Shown here: positions 1-5,649 of the stretch, piece after piece
Layout: every line of letters begins with the position of its first letter
How positions within the stretch are numbered: position 1 is the first letter of the stretch
Source of the DNA: CAYWFP01 sp964457365
GTDB taxonomy: Bacteria > Planctomycetota > SZUA-567
DNA: 5,649 nt
Direction of reading: 5' to 3'
Assembly (NCBI GenBank): GCA_964457365.1
Contig: CAYWFP010000162.1
Location: 1 to 5,649, forward strand
The notes under the pieces: model-generated
What the model was told of the DNA's origin: nothing
What the model saw: the letters and a program-made list of their open reading frames with translations, nothing else
The model's database searches: none
Made by a program: the position numbers and the translations under genes

Positions 1-1
1 G

Positions 2-28
2 CGCGTCGGCGACCGGAGCCTGACATGA
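2..28 (+). CDS. Possible 3' end of tssF (partial, last 8 codons)
   Basis: A frame entering from the left edge ends at TGA 26-28 and reads RVGDRSLT before the stop. It overlaps the tssG start as ATGA, a common arrangement for translationally coupled genes. tssF normally lies directly upstream of tssG in T6SS clusters, and a short basic tail of this kind is compatible with a TssF C-terminus. Eight residues cannot prove identity. A second frame also ends here, at TGA 21-23 (ASATGA before the stop), and is the alternative. The TssF call therefore rests mostly on gene order. Confidence 0.35.
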   Translation, partial: RVGDRSLT

Positions 29-1047
29 GCATGCTCCGCCGCGAACGAATCGACGTCCGCGAGGAACTCTTCGCCCACGGCGAGCGCTTCACCTTCCTGC
101 AGGCCATGCGCCTGCTGCGCTACTTCGCCGCGGTCGACCACCCCGGCGAGTGGCAGAGCATCGTCGAGGAACGCGTACGCCTGCGGCCCAAGCTGGCGCT
201 GGCCTTTCCGGGCACCGACCTGCATGAGGTCGAAATTCTTCCGGCGACCAGGAAAGACGAGCCGCCGCGGTATCGCCTGACGCTCCACTTCCTGGGCCTT
301 TACGGCGCCGAGTCGCCCTTGCCGGACTTCTACACCGAGGACCTCATCGACGACTGGCGCGACGACTACAGCGCCAGCCGCGACTTCATCGACATCTTCA
401 ACCACCCCCTCTACCAGCTTCTCTTTCGCTGCTTCACCAAGTACCGCGAGCACCTCAAGATCGGCGACGAACAGGACTTCCGCACGCTCGAGGTGCTCTA
501 CGCGGTCCTCGGCTTCGGCACGGAGACGTTGCGCGCCTCGGTGCCGGAGGTGCAGCGCCTGCTGCGCTACCTCGGACTCTTCAACCAGTTCCCGCGCTCG
601 GCGGCGGGTCTTCGGGCGCTGCTGCGCGACGCCGTCGGCGAGCCGTCGCTGGACATCGAACCGTGCGTCCCTCGACGCGCGCGCATCCCGCAGGATCAAC
701 TCTGCCTGCTGGGGCGGCAGGCCTGCAACCTCGGGTTGAACAGCTATCTCGGCGAGGAGATCCCCGACCGCGCAGGCAAGATCACCATCGTCGGCGGCCC
801 GCTCGATGCGGAGCGTTTTCACCGGCTGCTCCCCGACCGCGGCGCCTTCGACGAGATGAAGTTCCTCTATCACGCCTACGCGATCGAGCCGCTGGCGTGC
901 CAGATGCGCCTCACCGTCGCCGCCGGCGAGGCCCGGACCGCGTGTTGCGACGGCGAACGGTGGAACCGGCTCGGCTGGAGCACGTGGCTCTTCTCGGGCG
1001 AGACGTACGATCGGCCGCTGACGGCCACGTTTCAGGTCCGGGAGTGA
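25..1047 (+). CDS. tssG: T6SS baseplate subunit TssG
   Basis: This 340-residue protein is TssG (VasB/ImpH family), a cytoplasmic structural subunit that joins TssF, TssE and TssK in the baseplate wedges from which the tail tube and sheath assemble. Family signatures are visible in order. Residues 22-34 (FTFLQAMRLLRYF) match the usual N-terminal F-F-QAVRLLER motif. Residues 51-65 match the R-R-x-x-LAFPGTDL segment. Residues 89-105 contain FLGLYG...LPDFYTE. Residues 121-141 contain FIDIFNHPLYQLLFR followed by KYR. Residues 191-196 are RSAAGL, and LGWSTWL closes the protein at 316-322. The length is usual for the family. The start at 25 is preceded by GGAG (15-18) at good spacing; an ATG at 31 is a weaker alternative. 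There is no signal peptide or membrane segment, as expected. The coding frame is intact. It is probably coupled to an upstream tssF and followed after 110 bases by clpV. Confidence 0.93.
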   Translation: MSMLRRERIDVREELFAHGERFTFLQAMRLLRYFAAVDHPGEWQSIVEERVRLRPKLALAFPGTDLHEVEILPATRKDEPPRYRLTLHFLGLYGAESPLPDFYTEDLIDDWRDDYSASRDFIDIFNHPLYQLLFRCFTKYREHLKIGDEQDFRTLEVLYAVLGFGTETLRASVPEVQRLLRYLGLFNQFPRSAAGLRALLRDAVGEPSLDIEPCVPRRARIPQDQLCLLGRQACNLGLNSYLGEEIPDRAGKITIVGGPLDAERFHRLLPDRGAFDEMKFLYHAYAIEPLACQMRLTVAAGEARTACCDGERWNRLGWSTWLFSGETYDRPLTATFQVRE

Positions 1048-1157
1048 AAAATCACTGGCGCCAGCCGCGCAAAACAGTTACAGTGCCGGCGATACGGCAT
1101 CTCGCGAGAACATGAAAACGGTACGGGCTCCGCAGCTTGCAAGGGGGGGGACAGGCG
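1048..1157 (+). other. tssG-clpV intergenic region with three dyads
   Basis: This is a 110-base spacer, longer than the overlap at the tssG start. It contains a perfect 10-base palindrome CTGGCGCCAG (1055-1064), an imperfect hairpin TGCCG / CGGCA around a 6-base loop (1084-1099), and a second perfect 10-base palindrome TCTCGCGAGA (1100-1109). It ends with the G8 tract used as the clpV ribosome binding site. No U-rich run follows any of the dyads, so they do not read as an intrinsic terminator. They could be protein-binding sites, mRNA processing structures, or chance in GC-rich DNA. Confidence 0.45.
1141..1150 (+). promoter_or_regulatory. clpV ribosome binding site containing a G8 tract
   Basis: The run AA followed by eight G ends seven bases before ATG 1158. 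It is the only strong Shine-Dalgarno candidate for clpV and settles the start at 1158 over the in-frame TTG at 1137, which lies upstream of the tract and would add the residues MQGGGQA not expected in ClpV. An eight-base homopolymer at this position is a possible site of replication slippage, which would change the spacing between the ribosome binding site and the start codon. Confidence 0.7.
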
Positions 1158-3848
1158 ATGATTACGGTGGAACTCAAGGCGCTGATCGGCCGCCTCAACA
1201 GCCTCTGCACCCAGGCGCTGGAAGGCGCGGGCGGGCTGGTGATGACGCGCGGTCAATACGAGATCGCGGTCGAGCACTTCATGCTGAAGCTGCTGGAACA
1301 TCCGCAATCGGACTTCTGCCTGGCCCTGCGCCACTTCGAGATCGACCTCGGCCGCTTCGCCAAGGCGCTCGAACAGGACCTCGAGGAGTTCCGCACCGGC
1401 AACCAGGGACGGCCGACCTTCTCGCCGCTGCTGGTCGAACTCCTGCAGGACGCGTGGCTGATCGCCTCGGTCGACCAGGACGAACCGAAAATCCGCTCGG
1501 GTTCGCTCCTCCTGTCGTTCCTGGCCAAACCCAACCTCTACGCCAGCGGGCGAGCGGTGGACTTTCTCAAACGCATCGGCCGCGATACGCTCAAGGGCCG
1601 GTTCTGGGACATCGTCAAGGGCTCGGACGAACGTATCGCGCCGGGCACCGCGGCCGCTCCGGGCGCTCCGGCGGCCCCCGGCGCCGCGCCGGCGGTGCAA
1701 CAGGGCGACACGGCCATCGGCAAGTTCTGCACCGACTTCACCGCCCAGGCGCGCGCGGGGAAGATCGACCCGGTCTTCGGCCGCGACGACGAGATCCGGC
1801 AGATGATCGACATCTTCGCCCGCCGGCGCAAGAACAACCCCATCTGCGTGGGCGAGCCGGGCGTGGGCAAGACCGCGGTGGTCGAGGGTCTGGCGCTGCG
1901 CGCGATCCAGGACGACGTGCCGGATATCCTCAAGGACGTCCGCATCGTCGGGCTGGACATGGGGCTCCTGCAGGCCGGCGCGGGCATGAAGGGCGAGTTC
2001 GAGAACCGGCTCAACGGCGTCATCAACGAGGTCAAGGCCTCCTCGCAGCCGATCATCCTCTTCATCGACGAGGCGCACACGCTCATCGGCGCCGGCGGCC
2101 AGGCCGGCGGCGGCGACGCGGCGAACCTGCTGAAGCCGGCGCTGGCGCGCGGGGAACTGCGTACCGTCGCGGCGACCACGTGGTCGGAGTACAAGAAGTA
2201 CTTCGAGAAGGACCCGGCGCTGGCGCGGCGTTTCCAGCTCGTCAAGCTCGACGAGCCCGACGTCGAGACGGCCACGCTGATCCTGCGCGGCTTGAAGGAG
2301 AACTACGAAAAATCCCACAACGTCACCATCCGCGACGACGCCATCGTCGCCGCCGCCGAGATGGCCGACCGCTACATCACCGGCCGCTACCTTCCCGACA
2401 AGGCGGTGGATCTGCTGGACACCTCCGGCGCGCGCATCAAGGTGCAGCTCACGGCCAAGCCCGCGGTGCTGGAGGACAAGGAGCGCGCCATCCAGGCGTT
2501 GCAACGCGAGATCGACGCCCTCGAGCGCGACAAGCGCAACGGCGAAGAGTTCGACGTGGACGCCCTGCAGCAGAGCCACGCGACGATGGACACGCTCACC
2601 GGCGAGGCGGCGGAGCTGGAGAAGGAGTGGCAGCGGCAGCAGCAGGCCGCGCACAAGGTGATCGCGCTGCGGCAGGAACTGACCGCGCTGGCGGCGCCCG
2701 AGCAGACGCAGGAGAGCGAAACGGCCGAAGGCGACGAGGCGCCGGCCGAAAAACGTTCGCGCGAGACGGTGGAGCAGGAGTTGAACGAAGCCCGCGCGCG
2801 GCTGGACGAATTGCAGCAGGAGACCGCCCTGGTCAAGGTCGAGGTCGACCCGGAGGTGGTGGCCAAGGTCATCGCCGACTGGACCGGCATCCCCGCCGGC
2901 AAGGTGCTGCGCGACGAGGCGGCGAACGTACTGGAGCTTCCCAACCGCATGCGCGAGCGCATCCGCGGCCAGGACCACGCCATCGACAGCATCTGCCAGG
3001 TCATCAAAGCCAGCAAGTCCGGCCTGAAGGATCCGCAGCAGCCGATGGGCGTCTTCCTCCTCGTCGGCCCCAGCGGCGTGGGCAAGACCGAAACGGCGCT
3101 GACGGTCGCCGACCAGCTCTTCGGCGGCGAGCGCAACGTCGTCACCGTCAACATGAGCGAGTTCATGGAGAAGCACACCGTCAGCCGCCTCATCGGCTCC
3201 CCGCCGGGCTACGTCGGCTACGGCGAGGGCGGGGTGCTGACCGAGGGCGTGCGGCAGAAGCCCTACAGCGCGGTGCTGCTGGACGAATGCGAGAAGGCGC
3301 ATCCGGAGGTGCTGAACCTCTTCTACCAGGTCTTCGACAAGGGATCGCTCTCCGACGGCGAGGGCCGCGACATCGACTTCAAGAACACCATCCTCTTCCT
3401 CACCAGCAACCTTGCCACCGACGAGATCACCGCCCTGACCAGGGACGGAACGCACCCGCCGATGGACGAGCTGGTCGGCCAGATCCGCCCGATCCTGAGC
3501 AACCACTTCAAGCCGGCGCTGCTGGCGCGCATGACCATCGTGCCCTACTACGCGCTGCCGCCGGAGGCGATCAAGGAAATCGTCATGCTCAAACTCGACA
3601 AGCTGGCCACGCGCATGAAGAACAACCAGGGCATGCAACTGCAGGTCTCCGCCAATGTCGTCGAGCAGATCACCGCCCGCTGCCAGGAGGTCGAGACCGG
3701 CGCGCGCAACATCGACCACATCCTCAACGGCACGGTCCTGCCGGCGATGTCGCAGCGGATCCTGGCCAAGATGGGCGACGGCGAGGCGCCGGCCGTGGTC
3801 AAGCTCGACTTCGCCGAAGACGGACAGGTGCTGGTGGAGACGGAGTAG
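1158..3848 (+). CDS. clpV: T6SS sheath-recycling AAA+ ATPase ClpV (TssH)
   Basis: This 896-residue Hsp100/ClpB-type unfoldase forms a cytoplasmic hexamer that recognises the contracted TssB/TssC sheath and extracts its subunits for reuse. The start MITVELKALIGRLN is typical of ClpV and follows a strong ribosome binding site. A Clp-N double repeat (about 1-155) leads to an Ala/Pro/Gly linker (about 161-180). The first AAA module has Walker A GEPGVGKT (232-239), pore loop GMKGEFE (276-282), and Walker B ILFIDE (300-305). A coiled-coil middle domain (about 435-560) carries an acidic low-complexity stretch at 512-534. The second module has Walker A GPSGVGKT (637-644), pore loop GYVGY (684-688), Walker B VLLDE (706-710), and the ClpV-type sensor-2 TGAR (847-850). 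GEGGVLTEGVRQKPYSAVLL and NLFYQVFDKG separate it from housekeeping ClpB. All catalytic motifs are present; the only oddity is Cys711 in DECEKAH, where Val is usual. It was probably transcribed with the upstream T6SS genes and ends before a likely terminator. Confidence 0.98.
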   Translation: MITVELKALIGRLNSLCTQALEGAGGLVMTRGQYEIAVEHFMLKLLEHPQSDFCLALRHFEIDLGRFAKALEQDLEEFRTGNQGRPTFSPLLVELLQDAWLIASVDQDEPKIRSGSLLLSFLAKPNLYASGRAVDFLKRIGRDTLKGRFWDIVKGSDERIAPGTAAAPGAPAAPGAAPAVQQGDTAIGKFCTDFTAQARAGKIDPVFGRDDEIRQMIDIFARRRKNNPICVGEPGVGKTAVVEGLALRAIQDDVPDILKDVRIVGLDMGLLQAGAGMKGEFENRLNGVINEVKASSQPIILFIDEAHTLIGAGGQAGGGDAANLLKPALARGELRTVAATTWSEYKKYFEKDPALARRFQLVKLDEPDVETATLILRGLKENYEKSHNVTIRDDAIVAAAEMADRYITGRYLPDKAVDLLDTSGARIKVQLTAKPAVLEDKERAIQALQREIDALERDKRNGEEFDVDALQQSHATMDTLTGEAAELEKEWQRQQQAAHKVIALRQELTALAAPEQTQESETAEGDEAPAEKRSRETVEQELNEARARLDELQQETALVKVEVDPEVVAKVIADWTGIPAGKVLRDEAANVLELPNRMRERIRGQDHAIDSICQVIKASKSGLKDPQQPMGVFLLVGPSGVGKTETALTVADQLFGGERNVVTVNMSEFMEKHTVSRLIGSPPGYVGYGEGGVLTEGVRQKPYSAVLLDECEKAHPEVLNLFYQVFDKGSLSDGEGRDIDFKNTILFLTSNLATDEITALTRDGTHPPMDELVGQIRPILSNHFKPALLARMTIVPYYALPPEAIKEIVMLKLDKLATRMKNNQGMQLQVSANVVEQITARCQEVETGARNIDHILNGTVLPAMSQRILAKMGDGEAPAVVKLDFAEDGQVLVETE

Positions 3849-3949
3849 CGACTTTTCGATCCGCGTTGAACCAACCCCAATGATACGCCGACGCCGGTTT
3901 ATCGGCCGCCGATACGACGCGGCGCCGCCTGCCACAATCCTCAACCCTT

Positions 3950-3988
3950 CGCCCCTTCTGCGCTTAGGCGCCAGGGGCGGTTTGTTAT
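3950..3988 (+). terminator. Probable intrinsic terminator after clpV
   Basis: CGCCCCT (3950-3956) pairs with AGGGGCG (3973-3979). Inside it GCGC (3960-3963) pairs with GCGC (3968-3971) around a TTAG loop, with a small internal bulge between the two stems. The 3' arm is followed by GTTTGTTAT, a short T-rich run. It lies about 100 bases beyond the clpV stop and has the form of a rho-independent terminator. The T-run is interrupted by one G, which lowers confidence. Confidence 0.5.
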
Positions 3989-4048
3989 CGGCCCTGCCTT
4001 TCCACGCAGCCGGCGAGTTGCCCACAACCCGTTTTCCCATAGCGAGTT

Positions 4049-4123
4049 ACACCTGATCATCCCGATCAAATAAAGTAAAAGAGAGGCGCGATTTTGCCGC
4101 AAATATCTAACAGCACCAGGTGT
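4049..4123 (+). promoter_or_regulatory. Putative promoter/operator region of the 4153-5598 gene
   Basis: This is an AT-rich island in otherwise GC-rich DNA, placed 30-100 bases before the start codon. It holds TGATC-N5-GATCA (4054-4068), TAAAGT (4071-4076, four of six matches to a sigma-70 -10 box), and the inverted heptamers ACACCTG (4049-4055) and CAGGTGT (4117-4123) at its ends. I could not find a well-spaced -35/-10 pair, so a promoter here is inferred from composition, position and dyads, not from a consensus match. Confidence 0.35.
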
Positions 4124-4141
4124 GATTCATCCTCGGACGCA

Positions 4142-4147
4142 AAGGGG
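4142..4147 (+). promoter_or_regulatory. Ribosome binding site of the 4153-5598 gene
   Basis: AAGGGG ends five bases before ATG 4153 and is the reason for choosing that start. The next in-frame ATG (4237) would remove the hydrophobic N-terminal segment and has no comparable site. Confidence 0.65.
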
Positions 4148-4152
4148 CCTGC

Positions 4153-5598
4153 ATGACCCGTTCGCTGCTCATCACGTGCGCGGTCGTCTCCGCGCTGGCG
4201 CTCGTTCTCGCCGCCTGCATCCTCGCCTACAGCCTGATGCAACAGCGCGGCCTCGTCGCTAAGCGCATGCCCGCCGCCGCGGACGAGCAGGCCGCCGGGA
4301 CGCGCCCGGCGAAGCAGGTGCGGCAGGTGCAGACCCGCAGCGACCTCGAGCGCCTCTTCACCCAACCGACCGAGCGCGGCACCCCCGCGGGCGAGTCGAA
4401 GATGCCCCAGCCGCAACAATCGCAGCAGCCGCGCGTGGTGATCCACCGCATGGAGGACGCCGACTCGACCACCTACCGCAAGGAACCGACGCGGCCCGCG
4501 CAACCGGCGCAACCGGCGCAAACCCAGCAGCCACCGCGGACGACCGCGCAGCAACCGCTGCCGGCGAGCAAAGAGGAGCAGATGGACCGCGCGGTGGCGC
4601 AGTACAAGCGCGTCAACGGCGACGTGCCGCAGGACGACGCGGCCAAGACCCCGAAGGCCAAGCAGGACGCGGCCGCCGAGCCGAAGAAACTGCAACTGGC
4701 CGGCAGCATGCCGATGCGCGTCAGCCTCAGCTACGGCGAGATCCCGAAGGTACCCGACGACAACCTGCCGGGCGACTACTCCACAGAGTACATGGTCGGC
4801 GAGTTCGCCATGAAGAAGGTGATGCAGCGCCCGGTGCGCCCGGTGGCCATCGATCCGCCGTACGACCCGGACAACCCCGGCATGATCCCGCCCGAGCAGA
4901 AGTTGACCATCACCGCGGACCTGCTGCGCTACGACTACACGATCTACGGCGAGACCAAGGACGAGGAGACCCAGTCCGACCGCATCCGCGGCGGAATCTA
5001 CGCGGGCATCCCGACGGGGCCGGTGGAGTGGAACCTCTGCATCCCCCTCGAGCGCAACATCTTCAAGGAGGAGCCGCTGCACGACTTCACCTACAGCCGC
5101 ATCGGCATCGCGCTGCTGCCGAAATACAACTTCCTCGTGGAGGGCAAGCACCCGTGCAATCTCTACGGCGGCCCGAGCATTTTTCACATGCGTACCTACA
5201 TGCAGGGCGACTACGAGAACTCGCACCAGACCGGCTACGGCTTCATGCTCGGCGCCTCGAAGAAGATCAAGAACAAGTTCAAGTTCGGTCTCGCCAGCAC
5301 CTGGCAGCACACCCTCAACAAGAGCGACAAGTCCGGCATCCCCAGCGGACTGGATCTCTTCTCGCTGGAGTTCCACATGGGCCTGCCGCTGGGCAACAAC
5401 TGGAGCATCAACAAGCGGATCAACTACTCCGCCGTACACGGTCTCCGCGGCGCGGAGAACGAGTTCACCACCGTCGCGCTGGGCGTGGGGCGGGCCATCA
5501 AGGGCAAGGGGTTCCTGGAACTCAACGTCGAGACCATGCCGCTCAAGTCCGATGGCTACCGTGTCGGCGCCGCCTTCGACTTCGTCATCAAGTTCTAA
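4153..5598 (+). CDS. Unassigned envelope protein: N-terminal anchor, Pro/Gln-rich linker, probable outer-membrane beta-barrel
   Basis: I do not recognise a named family for this 481-residue protein. Residues 5-28 are one long hydrophobic segment after a single Arg3. It contains LAAC at 19-22, which fits a lipobox with Cys22 as the lipidated residue, but hydrophobicity continues to about residue 28, so an uncleaved inner-membrane helix is equally possible. Residues about 36-180 are rich in Pro, Gln, Ala and charged residues, with a PAQ triplet repeat at 115-123, and are probably disordered. Residues about 250-481 alternate hydrophobic and polar residues in roughly twelve short stretches separated by Gly/Asp/Asn/Lys-rich turns and end in AFDFVIKF with a C-terminal Phe, the pattern recognised by the BAM machinery. 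Cys296 and Cys335 lie in this domain. The gene follows the T6SS block on the same strand but behind a likely terminator. The reading frame and codon bias support a real gene. A function in T6SS is possible but not shown; a porin-like or adhesion role independent of T6SS is an alternative. Confidence 0.85.
   Translation: MTRSLLITCAVVSALALVLAACILAYSLMQQRGLVAKRMPAAADEQAAGTRPAKQVRQVQTRSDLERLFTQPTERGTPAGESKMPQPQQSQQPRVVIHRMEDADSTTYRKEPTRPAQPAQPAQTQQPPRTTAQQPLPASKEEQMDRAVAQYKRVNGDVPQDDAAKTPKAKQDAAAEPKKLQLAGSMPMRVSLSYGEIPKVPDDNLPGDYSTEYMVGEFAMKKVMQRPVRPVAIDPPYDPDNPGMIPPEQKLTITADLLRYDYTIYGETKDEETQSDRIRGGIYAGIPTGPVEWNLCIPLERNIFKEEPLHDFTYSRIGIALLPKYNFLVEGKHPCNLYGGPSIFHMRTYMQGDYENSHQTGYGFMLGASKKIKNKFKFGLASTWQHTLNKSDKSGIPSGLDLFSLEFHMGLPLGNNWSINKRINYSAVHGLRGAENEFTTVALGVGRAIKGKGFLELNVETMPLKSDGYRVGAAFDFVIKF
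4495..4521 (+). repeat. Three tandem 9-base units encoding PAQ PAQ PAQ
   Basis: Three consecutive 9-base units encode PAQ at residues 115-123 of the envelope protein. The second and third units (CCGGCGCAA) are identical and the first differs at one base. The unit is a multiple of three, so gain or loss of copies would change linker length without breaking the frame. Confidence 0.8.
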
Positions 5599-5630
5599 GG
5601 ACCCGTTAAGCAATAAGATCGGGATTTCGC

Positions 5631-5642
5631 TCGGCGCGCCGA
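5631..5642. repeat. Perfect 12-base palindrome downstream of the last gene
   Basis: TCGGCGCGCCGA reads the same on both strands. It lies 33 bases beyond the TAA of the last gene and the window ends seven bases later. It could be part of a terminator, a protein-binding site of a gene to the right, or chance in GC-rich DNA. A terminator cannot be called because no T-run is seen before the edge. Confidence 0.5.
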
Positions 5643-5649
5643 CGGTCCG

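Larger units (their letters stand above)
3849..4152 (+). other. 304-base intergenic region between clpV and the next gene
   Basis: I see no convincing gene, tRNA or mobile element here. The first half holds a small hairpin TATCGG-CCG-CCGATA (3900-3914) and the probable clpV terminator (3950-3988). The second half turns AT-rich (about 4064-4110), in sharp contrast with its surroundings. It carries an inverted repeat TGATC-N5-GATCA (4054-4068) and a pair of inverted heptamers (4049-4055 and 4117-4123). The layout, terminator then promoter-like stretch, suggests that the downstream gene is a separate transcription unit. Confidence 0.6.

Noticed and set aside
1056..1071. Possible sigma-54 promoter (TGGCGC...GCGCA with GG-N10-GC spacing) before clpV
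   Set aside because: The GG-N10-GC core is present but the TT before GC is missing, and such spacing is common by chance in GC-rich DNA. It also overlaps a palindrome that explains part of the match.
1137..1157. TTG start for clpV adding seven residues
   Set aside because: The added residues come from the ribosome binding site itself, and ClpV proteins begin at the MITVELK-type motif encoded from ATG 1158.
1112..3883. Open frame of 923 codons on the plus strand, one base out of phase with clpV
   Set aside because: The translation is Arg/Gly/Ala/Pro-rich low complexity, typical of an out-of-frame read of GC-rich coding DNA. Only its start is of interest, in connection with the G8 tract.
3900..3914. 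Hairpin TATCGG-CCG-CCGATA as a terminator
   Set aside because: The stem is only six base pairs and no T-rich run follows; the hairpin at 3950-3979 is a better terminator candidate.
1032..4040. Open frame of about 1002 codons on the minus strand opposite clpV
   Set aside because: It covers a clearly identified ClpV gene, its translation is Arg/Leu/Val/Asp-rich with no family features, and long antisense frames are expected where third codon positions are almost always G or C.
4066..5613. Open frame of 515 codons on the minus strand opposite the envelope gene
   Set aside because: Low-complexity Leu/Arg/Val/His/Ala-rich translation. The plus-strand frame has a ribosome binding site, a hydrophobic N-terminus and a barrel-like C-terminus.

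Overview
The window holds the 3' part of a type VI secretion system (T6SS) gene block, followed by one unfamiliar gene for a probable envelope protein. All genes lie on the + strand. Base composition is high in G+C (roughly two thirds by eye), with strong G/C bias at third codon positions, which explains the many long spurious open frames in the other five frames. The canonical-looking T6SS genes and a probable outer-membrane beta-barrel point to a didermic (Gram-negative) bacterium. The phylum cannot be fixed from this window. Proteobacteria fit, and other high-GC didermic phyla are not excluded.

Layout. (1) Bases 2-28 probably encode the last residues of tssF, whose TGA would overlap the next start codon in an ATGA. 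(2) Bases 25-1047 encode TssG, a baseplate wedge subunit. (3) Bases 1048-1157 are a 110-base gap with three short dyads and a G8 tract that forms the Shine-Dalgarno of the next gene. (4) Bases 1158-3848 encode ClpV (TssH), the AAA+ ATPase that dismantles contracted sheaths; both ATPase modules look intact. (5) Bases 3849-4152 are a 304-base gap with a probable intrinsic terminator in its first half and an AT-rich, dyad-bearing probable promoter region in its second half. (6) Bases 4153-5598 encode a 481-residue protein I cannot assign to a named family: an N-terminal hydrophobic segment (membrane anchor or lipoprotein signal), a long Pro/Gln/Ala-rich region, and a C-terminal domain that reads as an outer-membrane beta-barrel ending in Phe. 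(7) Bases 5599-5649 are non-coding and carry a 12-base palindrome.

How they fit together. TssF and TssG build the baseplate wedges on which the tail tube and the TssB/TssC sheath polymerise. After the sheath contracts, ClpV extracts and recycles its subunits. The third gene has its own apparent transcription signals, so it is adjacent to the T6SS block but not obviously in the same transcript. Its predicted architecture, inner-membrane- or lipid-anchored at one end and outer-membrane-inserted at the other, makes it the most interesting item here. A role in the T6SS membrane complex is only a hypothesis.
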